64,000 nt of DNA from Pontibacter korlensis (GTDB taxonomy: Bacteria > Bacteroidota > Bacteroidia > Cytophagales > Hymenobacteraceae), in contig NZ_CP009621.1 of assembly GCF_000973725.1 (NCBI RefSeq), positions 2,082,501-2,146,500 of the forward strand. Direction: 5' to 3'. Of the stretch, positions 33,773 to 43,419 are shown piece after piece. Both the position numbers and the translations under genes were made by a program. A model generated the notes under the pieces. The model was not told the DNA's origin, did no database searches, and worked only from the letters and a program-made list of their open reading frames with translations. Every line of letters begins with the position of its first letter. Position 1 is the first letter of the stretch.

Positions 33773-35953
33773 ATGTCTATTCAACAAGAGGTAAATCTCA
33801 AGAACAAATTAAAAGAAGTTTTTGGGTATAATCAATTCAGAGGAAATCAGGAGCTGATAATAAACAATATTATCAACGGCCGGAACACCTTTGTGATTAT
33901 GCCCACAGGCGCGGGCAAGTCGTTGTGTTACCAACTTCCTGCTCTTTCTTTACCGGGTACAGCCATCGTTATTTCACCGCTGATAGCCCTAATGAAAAAT
34001 CAGGTGGACCAGCTGAATGCTTTTGGAGTGAACGCTCACTTCTTAAATTCCACCCTTTCTAAAGCCGAAACTAACAAAGTAAAGAAGGAGACGCTGGCTG
34101 GAGAGGTGAAGCTGTTATATGTGGCGCCAGAGTCTTTGACGAAGGAGGAGACGGTAGAGTTCTTACGAGCCTCTAATATCTCCTTTGTAGCAATAGACGA
34201 GGCTCACTGTATCTCCGAGTGGGGCCACGATTTCCGTCCGGAGTACCGCCGTATCCGTGGTATCATCGATCAGATCGGAAACCTGCCAATCATAGCGCTT
34301 ACAGCTACGGCTACACCAAAGGTACAGCTCGATATTCAGCGTAACCTGCAGATGGACGAGGCTTCGGTATTTAAGTCGTCGTTTAACCGCACCAACTTAT
34401 ACTACGAGGTGCGCCCTAAACACAAGACGAAGAAGCAGCTGATCCAGTATGTGAAGAAGCACAAAGGTAAGAGCGGTATTGTGTACTGCCTGAGCCGTAA
34501 AAAAGTGGAAGAAATTGCGGAGCTGCTGCGTGTTAACGATGTCAAAGCCCTGCCGTACCATGCCGGTCTGGAAGCCAATGTGCGCATGGCCAACCAGGAT
34601 GCTTTCCTTAACGAGGAGTGCGACGTAATTGTGGCTACTATCGCCTTTGGTATGGGCATCGACAAACCGGATGTGCGCTTTGTAATCCACTACGATACAC
34701 CTAAATCCATTGAAGGTTATTATCAGGAGACTGGCCGTGCCGGTCGTGATGGACTGGAGGGAAATTGCCTGATGTTCTACAGCTACGATGATATCGTTAA
34801 GCTGGAGAAATTTAATAAAGATAAGCCCGTAACAGAGCGTGACAACTCCAAGTTGCTGCTGCAGGAGATGGCTGCTTATGCCGACTCTGCTGTTTGCCGC
34901 CGCAAGCAGTTGCTGCACTATTTTGGAGAGACCTTCGAGAAAGACTGTGGCTTCTGCGATAACTGTCTTCACCCGAAGGAGCGTTATGAGGCGCAGAAAG
35001 AGGTGCAGCTGGCACTAAAAGCTGTGCAGCAAACTGGGCAGCGCTTTGGCATAGACCACATTACACATGTACTGACAGGCCTTCGTAATCAATATGTAAC
35101 CAGCTACGACCATGATAAGCTGGACGTATTTGGAGCGGGCAAGGAGCAGGATGCGCAATTCTGGAGCTCTGTGCTGCGCCAGGTCCTGCTGTCGGAGTAT
35201 CTGGAGAAGGATATTGATAGCTTTGGAGTGATTAAGCTGACGCAGAAAGGTGAGGAGTTTATCAATAATCCTGTGCCTATACAGCTTACAAAAGACCATA
35301 ACTACGATCAGGAAGTGAAAGAGGACGAGGAGAAAGAAGAAGCACAGGCATCGGCTGGTCACGATGAGGTGCTGTTCGATATGCTGAAAAACCTGCGTAA
35401 GAAGCTGGCTAAGGAGAAGAGCCTGCCTCCTTACGTGCTGTTCCAGGACCCTTCGCTGAAAGAGATGGCTACTGTATACCCTACCACGCGCGATGAATTG
35501 GCGCATATTGCTGGTGTGGGTATGGGTAAGGTGCAGAAGTTCGGTAAGCCGTTCCTGGACATGATTGCCAAATATGTAGAGGAAAATGACATTGTAACAG
35601 CCTCCGATGTGGTGGTGAAGTCTACAGTTAACAAGTCGAAGATCAAAATCTACATTATTCAGCAGATAGACAAGAAGGTTGATCTGGAGGAGATAGCGGC
35701 TTCGAAGGACCTGACCATGCAGGAGCTGATAGAAGAAATCGAGCACATTTGCTACTCAGGCACTAAACTGAATCTGAACTATTACATCAATAATATACTG
35801 GATGATGAGCGCCAGGAGGAGGTGTACGACTACTTCATGAGTTCGAGCACCGACAACATTGCTGTAGCTCTTAAGGAGCTGGGCACTGACGACTACACCG
35901 AAGAGGACCTGCGTTTGATGCGTATCAAGTTCCTGTCGGAGTATGCTAACTAA
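33773..35953 (+). CDS. recQ: ATP-dependent DNA helicase RecQ
   Basis: A 726-residue SF2 3'-5' helicase of recombination and fork repair. ATG 33773 (MSIQQEVNLKNKLKEVFGYNQFRGNQ) fits the family; earlier in-frame codons are not conserved. Motifs: MPTGAGKSLCYQLPAL (Walker A), AIDEAHCISEWGHDFRPEY (DEAH plus aromatic-rich loop), ALTATAT, VATIAFGMGIDKPDVRFVIH, and QETGRAGRDG. The RQC zinc site is the CRRKQLLHYFGE...CGFCDNC cluster. An HRDC domain covers about 540-615. A C-terminal helix-turn-helix extension of about 110 residues makes it longer than E. coli RecQ, as in many Bacteroidota. Confidence 0.96.
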   Translation: MSIQQEVNLKNKLKEVFGYNQFRGNQELIINNIINGRNTFVIMPTGAGKSLCYQLPALSLPGTAIVISPLIALMKNQVDQLNAFGVNAHFLNSTLSKAETNKVKKETLAGEVKLLYVAPESLTKEETVEFLRASNISFVAIDEAHCISEWGHDFRPEYRRIRGIIDQIGNLPIIALTATATPKVQLDIQRNLQMDEASVFKSSFNRTNLYYEVRPKHKTKKQLIQYVKKHKGKSGIVYCLSRKKVEEIAELLRVNDVKALPYHAGLEANVRMANQDAFLNEECDVIVATIAFGMGIDKPDVRFVIHYDTPKSIEGYYQETGRAGRDGLEGNCLMFYSYDDIVKLEKFNKDKPVTERDNSKLLLQEMAAYADSAVCRRKQLLHYFGETFEKDCGFCDNCLHPKERYEAQKEVQLALKAVQQTGQRFGIDHITHVLTGLRNQYVTSYDHDKLDVFGAGKEQDAQFWSSVLRQVLLSEYLEKDIDSFGVIKLTQKGEEFINNPVPIQLTKDHNYDQEVKEDEEKEEAQASAGHDEVLFDMLKNLRKKLAKEKSLPPYVLFQDPSLKEMATVYPTTRDELAHIAGVGMGKVQKFGKPFLDMIAKYVEENDIVTASDVVVKSTVNKSKIKIYIIQQIDKKVDLEEIAASKDLTMQELIEEIEHICYSGTKLNLNYYINNILDDERQEEVYDYFMSSSTDNIAVALKELGTDDYTEEDLRLMRIKFLSEYAN

Positions 35954-35977
35954 ATCTGGGCAAGTATAAAGTATAAG

Positions 35978-36012
35978 AGCGGCTGGGTGTAAAACCGGCC
36001 GCTTTTGTTTTT
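35978..36012 (+). terminator. Terminator of recQ
   Basis: AGCGGC (35978-35983) pairs with GCCGCT (35998-36003), followed by TTTGTTTTT. It is preceded by two copies of the recurrent AAGTATAA word. Confidence 0.7.
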
Positions 36013-36076
36013 ACCACTCAAGTATAAATCATGAAGTATAAGGGGCAAAATTGCTGTGCGTGCAAGTTTTAATCTT

Positions 36077-36084
36077 TAACTTCG
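36077..36084 (+). promoter_or_regulatory. Candidate -7 box (TAACTTCG) of purD
   Basis: TAACTTCG is identical to the box found on the minus strand before the bacilliredoxin gene (37960-37953). It would give a purD leader of about 44 bases. Confidence 0.45.
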
Positions 36085-36134
36085 CATCCATACCCGTTAC
36101 TGTTTATTTACTTGTTAACCGTTAACCCAAGAAT

Positions 36135-37424
36135 ATGAATGTACTAGTGATAGGGGCTGGCGCCCGTGAGCATGCCATCGCCTGGAAGCTTAGCCAGAGT
36201 GAATTCTGCGATCAGGTTTTTGTTGCGCCAGGTAATGCCGGTACTACAAAGTTTGGCACTACTGCCGCCGTTGATATACACGATTTCGAGGAATTAGGGA
36301 AGTTTGCTGCCGATTTCAACATCATGATGGTGGTGGTAGGTCCCGAGAATTCATTGGTAGAAGGCATTCATGACTACTTTGCGAGCTCAGAGTTCCTGAA
36401 GCACATCTTGGTAATTGGTCCTAAAAAGGCCGGTGCCATGTTGGAGGGAAGCAAGGACTTCTGTAAGGCTTTCCTGCAGAAGTATAACATCCCTACAGCT
36501 CGTTACCAGTCCTTCACGGAGGCTACTTTCAAGGATGCAGTAGAATACCTGAAGCAGCAAAGTTTTCCTACAGTTATCAAAGCTGATGGTCTTGCTGCAG
36601 GTAAGGGTGTAATTATAGCTCAGGATTATGAGGAGGGCTTTGATGCTTTGGAAGCTATGCTGCGTAACAAGCGCTTTGGTAACGCCAGTAGCAAAGTAGT
36701 AATTGAGGAGTATCTACAAGGTATTGAGGTTTCAGTGTTCATCCTGACCGATGGCAAGGACTATGTGCTGCTGCCGGAGGCAAAAGACTACAAGCGCATA
36801 GGAGAAGGCGATACGGGCCTGAATACAGGTGGTATGGGTGCCATCTCACCTGTGCCTTTTGCTGATGAAACTTTCATGCAGAAGGTGAAGGAGCGTGTTA
36901 TTGAGCCAACGTTGAAGGGCATGCAGGCGGAAAATCTGGATTACTCTGGCTTCCTGTTTATCGGCTTGATGAATGTGAACGGCGATCCTTATGTGATTGA
37001 GTATAATGTGCGACTTGGTGACCCGGAGACAGAGGTAATTCTGCCACGCATCAAGTCAGACCTGTTTATGATGTTTAAGGCTTTGCACGACCACACATTA
37101 GGGGAGTATAAGCTGGAGTTAGACCCTCGTACAGCCACAACAGTTATATTGGCTTCTGGCGGTTATCCGGAAGGATATGAGAAGGGCAAGGAAATTGCTG
37201 GCTTAGAGAACGTGTCGGAAGATGTGCTGGTTTTCCATGCTGGTACAAGCAAGGTAAACGGAAAGCTATTGAACAATGGTGGCCGTGTGTTTGCCGTTAC
37301 GGCCTTGGGTGATACTATGGAGGAGGCTTTGGAGAAAGCTAATGCTGCTGCAGAAGCTATTACCTGGCAAGACCGCTATTACCGCCGCGACATAGGCTTC
37401 GACCTGCGCAAACTAAATGTGTAA
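36135..37424 (+). CDS. purD: Phosphoribosylamine--glycine ligase
   Basis: A 429-residue ATP-grasp enzyme catalysing the second step of purine synthesis (phosphoribosylamine + glycine + ATP to GAR). The N-terminus is MNVLVIGAGAREHAIAWKLSQS with the family's GxGGREHA-type motif (here GAGAREHA). TVIKADGLAAGKGVIIA is the ATP-grasp loop and YNVRLGDPETEVILPRIKSDL the metal-binding/catalytic signature. Length is normal. The gene is monocistronic, enclosed by the recQ terminator and a very strong terminator downstream. Confidence 0.96.
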   Translation: MNVLVIGAGAREHAIAWKLSQSEFCDQVFVAPGNAGTTKFGTTAAVDIHDFEELGKFAADFNIMMVVVGPENSLVEGIHDYFASSEFLKHILVIGPKKAGAMLEGSKDFCKAFLQKYNIPTARYQSFTEATFKDAVEYLKQQSFPTVIKADGLAAGKGVIIAQDYEEGFDALEAMLRNKRFGNASSKVVIEEYLQGIEVSVFILTDGKDYVLLPEAKDYKRIGEGDTGLNTGGMGAISPVPFADETFMQKVKERVIEPTLKGMQAENLDYSGFLFIGLMNVNGDPYVIEYNVRLGDPETEVILPRIKSDLFMMFKALHDHTLGEYKLELDPRTATTVILASGGYPEGYEKGKEIAGLENVSEDVLVFHAGTSKVNGKLLNNGGRVFAVTALGDTMEEALEKANAAAEAITWQDRYYRRDIGFDLRKLNV

Positions 37425-37438
37425 GGTACACAGGCATT

Positions 37439-37494
37439 AAGTATAAAAAGAGAGGGCCGGCAGATACATCTGCCGGCCCTCTCTTTTTATACTT
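37439..37494. terminator. Very long bidirectional terminator hairpin
   Basis: A perfect stem of 26 bp, 37439-37464 with 37469-37494, and a 4-base loop. The G/C-rich core is GAGAGGGCCGGCAGA; the outer part contains AAGTATAA, the recurrent word of this window, and its complement. It separates the convergent purD and bacilliredoxin genes. Confidence 0.9.
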
Positions 37495-37502
37495 GGTTAA
37501 GC

Positions 37503-37922
37503 TTAGCAATAAGCTTCTAGCGCACCTTGAAGGTTATCAACCACACGGTGCAACTCGTTACCCTCGATGTGGTAGCGCTCAATCATGTGTACTAGTTCGC
37601 CATCTTTGAACAGAGCAATAGCTGGTGAAGATGGAGGATAAGGTAGCATAAACTCACGAGCCTTAGCTACTGCTTCCTGCTCCATACCTGCAAATACTGT
37701 TACAAGCTTGCTTGGCTTCTTATCAGAGGCAGCAACGGCCATCTTAACTGCCGGGCGAGCCTTAGAGGCAGCACAGCCACACACAGAGTTTACTGCTACT
37801 AGCACAGTTCCTTCTGTTTTGATAGCTTTTTCTACTTCCTCAGGTGTCATCAGTTGCTCAAAACCAGCGGAGGTAAGATCCTCACGGATAGGGGCAACCA
37901 TATATTCAGGGTACATTGCCAT
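37503..37922 (-). CDS. BrxA/BrxB family bacilliredoxin
   Basis: A 139-residue thioredoxin-fold protein. ATG 37922 (MAMYPEYMVAPIREDLTSAGFEQL) is the conserved start; a longer frame begins upstream of the probable transcript start. The redox motif Cys-Gly-Cys is seen in VNSVCGCAASKARPAV, as in Bacillus YphP/YqiW, which remove bacillithiol or act as disulphide isomerases. Whether this organism makes bacillithiol is not shown in the window. A -7 box TAACTTCG (minus, 37960-37953) gives a leader of about 24 bases. Confidence 0.92.
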   Translation of the reverse strand: MAMYPEYMVAPIREDLTSAGFEQLMTPEEVEKAIKTEGTVLVAVNSVCGCAASKARPAVKMAVAASDKKPSKLVTVFAGMEQEAVAKAREFMLPYPPSSPAIALFKDGELVHMIERYHIEGNELHRVVDNLQGALEAYC

Positions 37923-38261
37923 ATTTCTTTGGGTTAAATGTTTAATATTCTGCGAAGTTAACAAAAGTGCATCATAATGTATACAAACGCAATAGGACTA
38001 AAGTTTAAACTATAACATATCAAACAACGGATAACAAGATAAAAAATACATTAAGTAGAATTGTTTTAGGGAATTACCTGCAAAGTATAACCACTGCGCT
38101 TCAGTTAAAGTATAAAACTACGTGCGACTATGAATGAACATGTATAGAAGCGGTTTGTTTGGTTTTGCACTATGTTAATGCTCCTGGGGTGCGAGAGGTA
38201 ATGCCTGCCTTAAAAAGGTTTTAGAACTCTGGCTCTTCAAAGCACAGCCGTAAGGCCATAA
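37923..38261. other. Intergenic region with the bacilliredoxin promoter
   Basis: 339 bases. The left end holds the minus-strand -7 box TAACTTCG (37960-37953). Two copies of the recurrent AAGTATAA word lie near 38085 and 38108. No gene or strong secondary structure was seen in the rest. Confidence 0.5.
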
Positions 38262-38633
38262 ATGCGCAAGTTCTTTAGAGTTACGACTATGATGTTTTCG
38301 GCTCACCCTTCTATCAGCAGTGCATGCGTACGCTACTTTTATCTGCCAGCAACCAAAGAGCGTCCTGCAGAGGTTATTGAGGTAATCAATAGCAACTCCA
38401 ATACCGTAAATGTGCCTATGCGGGAAGAGGACCTGGAGCTGCAGACTTTTTTTGTAAGGCCGCTTTGCACTAGAGAGGCTGAGCAGTATAAAGGCACCGA
38501 GACATGGAAGCTCTTTACTTCCTGGGAGGAACTGCAACAAGACCATTACAAGCTGGACCTTCCAAACGAAATTCTAAACCAGCTTTTGCGCTTCCGCCAG
38601 AGCTTTGCGCTGCAGGAAGAGATAGCTGCATAG
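38262..38633 (+). CDS. Hypothetical protein, 123 residues
   Basis: An open frame with protein-like composition (acidic/aliphatic, e.g. VPMREEDLELQTFFVRPLCTREAEQYKG and NEILNQLLRFRQSFALQEEIAA). It shows no signal peptide, transmembrane helix or recognised motif. ATG 38262 and a later ATG at 38289 are both possible starts. It is convergent with the AraC regulator, 58 bases away. The opposite-strand frame at 38175-38546 looks less protein-like. Function unknown. Confidence 0.55.
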   Translation: MRKFFRVTTMMFSAHPSISSACVRYFYLPATKERPAEVIEVINSNSNTVNVPMREEDLELQTFFVRPLCTREAEQYKGTETWKLFTSWEELQQDHYKLDLPNEILNQLLRFRQSFALQEEIAA

Positions 38634-38691
38634 AAACTCCACCGCTTTAGATTCCCATTCCCTCCGCTATTACTTCAGATCATTACACACT

Positions 38692-39576
38692 CTATATAAA
38701 TACCCGCGTGCCGGAATAATTCTTTCTAAAATCTGTGGGAGTACAGCCGTTCTTCTTCCTGAAGATGCGGTTGAAGTATGATAGGTTGTTAAAGCCGCAG
38801 TTGAATGATACCTCCGCCACGGTTTGTGTAGTGTCGATAAGCAGTCGGGACGCATGCCCTAACCTAATTTCATTTAAGCTTTCAATAAATGTCCTGCCCG
38901 TCCTTTTCTTGATAAAACGGCTGAAGGACACTTCCGGCATGTTCACAACCTTCGCAACATCAGCCAGGGAGATATCTTTATCATAATAAGCCTCCATAAA
39001 TTCGAAAGCTTTCTCGATACGGCGGCTGTTGTAGCTAAAATGCTTATCAGAAAAGCAGGCGTTACACAATGTGCGCATACCGCGCGACAGGGACAGGTCG
39101 TGCAGAATCGACATTAACTCCAGCACAGAGTCGAATCCGTTTTTAGTGGTTAGCCGCTCCATACGAGCCTGAAATGCAGCAGTAGTTTCCTGTGAGAAAA
39201 GAACTCCTTTCGCTGCTCGCTCTAGCAGGGCACGCACATGGCTTAACTGGTTCCGGCGTAGGAACTTCTCATCGAACAGGTCGCGGTGAAACTGTATCGT
39301 TATTTCATGTATTTCCGTGCTCTCACACTCATGGGTAAACCAGCCGTGCGGAAGATTACTTCCTACCAGCACCAGCTCGATGTCTCCAATGGTTTCTATG
39401 TTATCACCAACAATGCGTTTTGCTCCCTTTGCATTGTATACAAAGTTTAGCTCATACTCCTCGTGGTAGTGCAATGGGAAATTAAACTCCTGCTTTACTC
39501 TTTTAAAGAAGGTAAAGCAATCACTGGTATTAAGAGGAGTGATTTCCCTATAAATGCTGCGAAGTTGGTCTGTCAT
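38692..39576 (-). CDS. AraC-family transcriptional regulator of the mannan locus (putative)
   Basis: A 294-residue one-component regulator. The N-terminal part is a cupin sensor domain (FNFPLHYHEEYELNFVYNAKGAKRIVGDNIETIGDIELVLVGSNLPHGW). The C-terminal ~100 residues are the two AraC helix-turn-helices: DISLADVAKVVNMPEVSFSRFIKKRTGRTFIESLNEIRLGHA, then VAEVSFNCGFNNLSYFNRIFRKKNGCTPTDFRK. It is divergent from the mannobiose symporter operon and is the only regulator gene in the locus, so it is the best candidate to bind the 27-bp element shared by the two mannan promoters. That assignment is inference. Confidence 0.9.
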   Translation of the reverse strand: MTDQLRSIYREITPLNTSDCFTFFKRVKQEFNFPLHYHEEYELNFVYNAKGAKRIVGDNIETIGDIELVLVGSNLPHGWFTHECESTEIHEITIQFHRDLFDEKFLRRNQLSHVRALLERAAKGVLFSQETTAAFQARMERLTTKNGFDSVLELMSILHDLSLSRGMRTLCNACFSDKHFSYNSRRIEKAFEFMEAYYDKDISLADVAKVVNMPEVSFSRFIKKRTGRTFIESLNEIRLGHASRLLIDTTQTVAEVSFNCGFNNLSYFNRIFRKKNGCTPTDFRKNYSGTRVFI

Positions 39577-40267
39577 CTCTCGTGTTAAATAAGTACCATG
39601 TCTAGAGTTGAATAAATATAGAATTTATCTGCACAACTACGGTGAGTGTGAGCCGATATTTTTGATTTGAGTAGACATATCTGCATTATTTTTCATCAAT
39701 CCTCTACGGGTAATCCCTGTTATGGGAATTTTATTAGATAGAGGTAGATAAAGCAACTATATTTTAAAAAGGTGAGTGGGTACTTAGATTCTTTACAAAG
39801 TCAAATAATTGATAAAAAAGTATTATATATAAGATAGGGATAGTAGGTATATTTGGTTGTAGTTTAGTGATAGTTTAGTAGATAGCTAGTGCTAGTGCGG
39901 GCTTCTGGCCCGCACCAAGCAGTGCACAGAGTAAGAAAAGCTTCTTCCAAAGCAATTGTATGTGTTAAGAGTAGTCCTATTTTGTGTAGCAATGGTGTTA
40001 GTGTTCTGCAACCAACGTAGACCTATACATTCTTGCCAACTGTAGAGGACAGTGGACTGTCTTGTGTGCTGGTATGATACAATGGCCGCTCTGGACACTA
40101 CATTGCTCCCTATCTTAGACAGCATTGTGCTGAGAACTTTGTAGCATTTTACTTAAAGCCAAATATACTGTTTGGTAAAAATGTGGCAGCCGAACATAAA
40201 TATGCACCAGCAGGATAAAAGTGTCTCTAATAAACACTGTCATTCATGAATCTTCATTAGCTAAGAG
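39577..40267. other. Regulatory region between the AraC gene and the symporter operon
   Basis: 691 bases without a convincing gene. It contains: a nested dyad at about 39701-39746 (outer arms CCTCTA/TAGAGG, inner TCCC/GGGA), a possible regulator site near the araC side; the 27-bp shared element and -7 box at 39800-39855; and a hairpin GTGCGGG-N7-CCCGCAC at 39895-39915 with no T-run. From the -7 box to the symporter ATG is over 400 bases, so the transcript would have a long leader unless a second promoter exists. A minus-strand open frame at 39892-40125 looks like chance. Confidence 0.6.
39800..39855 (+). promoter_or_regulatory. Mannan-block A promoter: shared 27-bp element plus TATATTTG box
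   Basis: GTCAAATAAT (39800-39809) followed by TGATAAAAAAGTATTAT (39810-39826), then 21 bases, then the -7 box TATATTTG (39848-39855). The same arrangement, 25 of 27 bases identical and again 21 bases of spacing, is found upstream of susC at 51886-51941. The element overlaps the place where a -33 box would lie, as expected for an activator-dependent promoter. Confidence 0.75.
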
Positions 40268-42172
40268 ATGAAATTATCAGCCGTCGATATCAGCATCATT
40301 GTAGCTTACCTTGTAGCAGTTGCCTCTATCGGGTTGGTACTAAAAAACCGCGCGAAAAAGGATAAGGAGGCATACTTGTTAGGAGGCAACACACTGCCCT
40401 GGTACGCGCTTGGCTTATCCAATGCCTCTGGCATGTTTGATATTTCCGGTACCATGTGGATGGTGATGCTGGCTTTTGTGTACGGTCTGAAAAGTATCTG
40501 GATTCCGTGGCTGTGGCCTTCTTTCAATCAGGTGTTCCTGATGGTGTTCCTGGGTATATGGCTCCGTCGGTCAAATGTAACCACTGGAGCAGAATGGATG
40601 CTCACCCGCTTCGGCAGGGGCAAAGACACACACAAATCACATACTATAGTCGTCTTTTTCGCTCTGCTTAGCTGCCTTGGCTTCCTAGCCTATGGTTTTA
40701 TCGGCTTGGGCAAGTTTGTGGAAATCTTTGTGCCATGGTCGGTGGTGCAGCCTTATGTTCCGTTTGAGGTGGCTCCAGAGTATGTAGCTCATTTCTACGG
40801 ATTAATTTTTACACTTTTTGCCATGTTCTATGCCGTATTAGGCGGCATGGCCAGTATTGTGTGGGCAGATGTGCTGCAGTATTTCATCATGACGGTTGGT
40901 GCCGTGGTGATAGGGTACATCGCAATAGAAAATGTATCTGGAGGTACTTTTAAGGTGCCAGAGGGATGGACTACGCCGTTCTTCGGAGCCACCCTGGACA
41001 TGGACTGGACAGGTATAATTGACGAGGTAAACGTAAAGATACAGGAAGATGGCTTTTCGCTGTTTGGCTTGTTCTTCTCGCTGATGCTGTTCAAGGGTGT
41101 CTTGGCTAGTTTGGCTGGTCCCACGCCTAACTACGATATGCAGAAGGTGCTATCTACCCGCACGCCCCAGGATGCCGCAAAAATGAGCGGTTTTGTTTCT
41201 TTGGTGCTGATTCCTACCCGCTATCTGATGATCATTGGTTTTACAGTGCTGGCACTGCTAAACTATGAGCAGTTGAACCTGGATGCCGGAAGCGTGATAG
41301 ACTATGAGCGTATCTTGCCAGCTGCCATCGTTAATTTTGCTCCTACAGGTATACTTGGGCTTATTCTAGCCGGTTTGTTATCTGCTTTTATCGGCACGTT
41401 TGCTGGCACGCTTAATGCCGCGCAGGCATACATCGTCAACGATATTTACCTGAAGTATGTAAATCCCCGTGCATCCAACGCACGCGTAACCAATATCAAT
41501 TACCTGACAGGTGTAACTGTGGTGATGCTAAGCATTGTGCTGGGCTTTTTTGCCAAGGATGTAAACAGCCTTCTGCAGTGGATCGTGTCTGGCCTTTATG
41601 GTGGCTACATTGCGGCCAACGTGCTGAAGTGGTACTGGTGGCGCTTTAACAGCAATGGCTTCTTCTGGGGTATGCTTTCTGGCATTGTGCCTGCACTTGC
41701 CTTTCCGTTCTTCTTCGACGGCCTCGACCTTTATTATTTTCCGCTTCTGCTGCTCTTATCATCAGCAGGAAGTATTGCTGGTACACTCTTGTCTCCGCCA
41801 ACAGACATGGAAACCCTAAAGAGCTTTTACCGGACTGTTCGCCCATGGGGCTTTTGGGGTCCGGTAGATAAGCTAGTGAAGGAGGAGGAGCCAACTTTTG
41901 TAGAAAACACGCACTTCTGGCGCGATGCTTTTAATGTGGTGATAGGGGTAGTGGCGCAAATGTGCCTTACGCTACTGCCAATCTACCTGGTTATCCAGAT
42001 GCATACAGAGCTGCTGATAACACTAGTGCTTTTTGCTATATGTGCCCTGGTGCTGAAAAAGACCTGGTGGGATACACTGCCACAGGAGGGGCGTAAGCAG
42101 CCGCCAAGAAATCCTAATGAAGAGAAGCCTCCGAAAGAGGATGTATTTGTAGTAGCTGGCAAAGGATATTAA
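40268..42172 (+). CDS. Sodium:solute symporter, putative mannobiose importer
   Basis: A 634-residue inner-membrane SSS-family protein with about 13-15 helices. The N-terminus (VDISIIVAYLVAVASIGLVLKNRAKKDKEAYLLGGNTLPWYALGLSNASGMFDISGTMWMV) is the family's sodium-binding first helices; AQAYIVNDIYLKYVNP is a conserved SSS segment. It is first in the order symporter-GH130-epimerase-GH26, the same gene content as the Bacteroides fragilis mannan operon in which the symporter brings mannobiose to the cytosolic epimerase and phosphorylase. Substrate is inferred from that context. GH130 follows after 29 bases. Confidence 0.88.
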   Translation: MKLSAVDISIIVAYLVAVASIGLVLKNRAKKDKEAYLLGGNTLPWYALGLSNASGMFDISGTMWMVMLAFVYGLKSIWIPWLWPSFNQVFLMVFLGIWLRRSNVTTGAEWMLTRFGRGKDTHKSHTIVVFFALLSCLGFLAYGFIGLGKFVEIFVPWSVVQPYVPFEVAPEYVAHFYGLIFTLFAMFYAVLGGMASIVWADVLQYFIMTVGAVVIGYIAIENVSGGTFKVPEGWTTPFFGATLDMDWTGIIDEVNVKIQEDGFSLFGLFFSLMLFKGVLASLAGPTPNYDMQKVLSTRTPQDAAKMSGFVSLVLIPTRYLMIIGFTVLALLNYEQLNLDAGSVIDYERILPAAIVNFAPTGILGLILAGLLSAFIGTFAGTLNAAQAYIVNDIYLKYVNPRASNARVTNINYLTGVTVVMLSIVLGFFAKDVNSLLQWIVSGLYGGYIAANVLKWYWWRFNSNGFFWGMLSGIVPALAFPFFFDGLDLYYFPLLLLLSSAGSIAGTLLSPPTDMETLKSFYRTVRPWGFWGPVDKLVKEEEPTFVENTHFWRDAFNVVIGVVAQMCLTLLPIYLVIQMHTELLITLVLFAICALVLKKTWWDTLPQEGRKQPPRNPNEEKPPKEDVFVVAGKGY

Positions 42173-42201
42173 AGTCGACGTAATACTTAACCATTTATCA
42201 A

Positions 42202-43413
42202 ATGGAAAATACCTATAAAGAAAGGCTGAAGCAGTTGGAGTGTGCTTACCACGCTCTGATTACCCGGGAAAACCCCAAACTGGATTTAGGCAATGGTGTG
42301 TTCGACAGATACACTTATCCTGTACTTACGGCACAGCATGCCCCTCTATTCTGGCGCTATGACCTAAATCCGGAAACTAACCCGTACCTGATAGAAAGGT
42401 TCGGTATCAATGCGGCCTTCAATTCGGGAGCCATAAAGCTGAACGGTAAGTTCCTGCTGGTTGTGCGGGTGGAGAGTGCTGACCGTAAATCTTTCTTTGC
42501 TGTGGCTGAAAGCCCTAATGGGATCGATAACTTTAAATTCTGGGACCGGCCTATCACCATGCCAGAAACATCTGTACCGGATGTGAATGTGTATGACATG
42601 CGCCTGGTGCAGCACGAAGATGGATGGATCTATGGCTTGTTCTGTACTGAACGGAAAGATCCTAACGCGCAGCCAGGTGATGAGTCTTCAGCTATTGCGC
42701 AGTGTGGTATAGCCCGCACGCATGACCTGAAGAAGTGGGAGCGGTTAGCAGACTTGAAAACTCCTTCTCCTCAGCAGCGCAACGTAGTACTACATCCTGA
42801 GTTTATCAATGGAAAATATGCCTTCTATACTCGTCCGCAGGATGGATTTATAGAGGCAGGTTCCGGTGGCGGTATTGGTTGGGGGCTGGCAGATTCTATC
42901 GAAAATGCGGTGGTTGAAGAAGAAATAGTACTTGATGCCAAGCAATATCACACTGTAAATGAGGTGAAGAATGGCCAAGGGCCGGCTCCACTTAAAACAG
43001 AAAAAGGCTGGTTGCACCTGGCGCACGGAGTACGTAATACAGCTGCCGGACTTCGCTATGTGTTGTATACTTTTTTAACAGACCTGGAAGATCCAACTAA
43101 GGTAATACATAAACCTGCAGGTTACTTTATCGCACCTGAGGGAGAAGAAAGGGTTGGCGATGTATCAAACGTGGTCTTCAGTAACGGCTGGATACTAGAT
43201 GAGGATGGTACTGTATTCATTTACTACGGTTCATCTGATACCCGCATGCATGTGGTTACCTCTACCTTAGATAAATTATTGGACTACGTTCTTTATACGC
43301 CTGCAGATGGCCTTCGCACGGGCGCAACGGTAGAACGCTTGAATGCTTTGATTGATTGTAACCAGGTCTACCTTAAAAAGAAGCCAGAACAAAGAGCCTC
43401 AGTAGTATCATAG
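42202..43413 (+). CDS. GH130 4-O-beta-D-mannosyl-D-glucose phosphorylase
   Basis: A 403-residue cytosolic five-bladed propeller enzyme of glycoside hydrolase family 130. It is expected to phosphorolyse mannosyl-beta-1,4-glucose to mannose-1-phosphate and glucose. The general acid Asp132 lies in [17 protein letters not shown], near-identical in position to the catalytic Asp of the B. fragilis enzyme (Asp131). Phosphate-binding basic residues are found in [23 protein letters not shown]. Length fits the mannosylglucose phosphorylase subgroup. A mannooligosaccharide phosphorylase is the alternative, but the adjacent cellobiose 2-epimerase (gap 6 bases) argues for mannosylglucose. Confidence 0.92.
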   Translation: MENTYKERLKQLECAYHALITRENPKLDLGNGVFDRYTYPVLTAQHAPLFWRYDLNPETNPYLIERFGINAAFNSGAIKLNGKFLLVVRVESADRKSFFAVAESPNGIDNFKFWDRPITMPETSVPDVNVYDMRLVQHEDGWIYGLFCTERKDPNAQPGDESSAIAQCGIARTHDLKKWERLADLKTPSPQQRNVVLHPEFINGKYAFYTRPQDGFIEAGSGGGIGWGLADSIENAVVEEEIVLDAKQYHTVNEVKNGQGPAPLKTEKGWLHLAHGVRNTAAGLRYVLYTFLTDLEDPTKVIHKPAGYFIAPEGEERVGDVSNVVFSNGWILDEDGTVFIYYGSSDTRMHVVTSTLDKLLDYVLYTPADGLRTGATVERLNALIDCNQVYLKKKPEQRASVVS

Positions 43414-43419
43414 TATCAC

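Noticed and set aside
36001..38120. Clusters of AAGTATAA as a CRISPR-like or tandem array
   Set aside because: Copies are irregularly spaced and also occur inside genes; no spacers and no cas genes.
39895..39915. GTGCGGG/CCCGCAC hairpin as a terminator
   Set aside because: No T-run on either strand; kept only as a possible leader structure.
39892..40125. 77-residue minus-strand frame in the mannan regulatory region
   Set aside because: Lies within the inferred transcript leader of the opposite strand, with odd composition and no motif.
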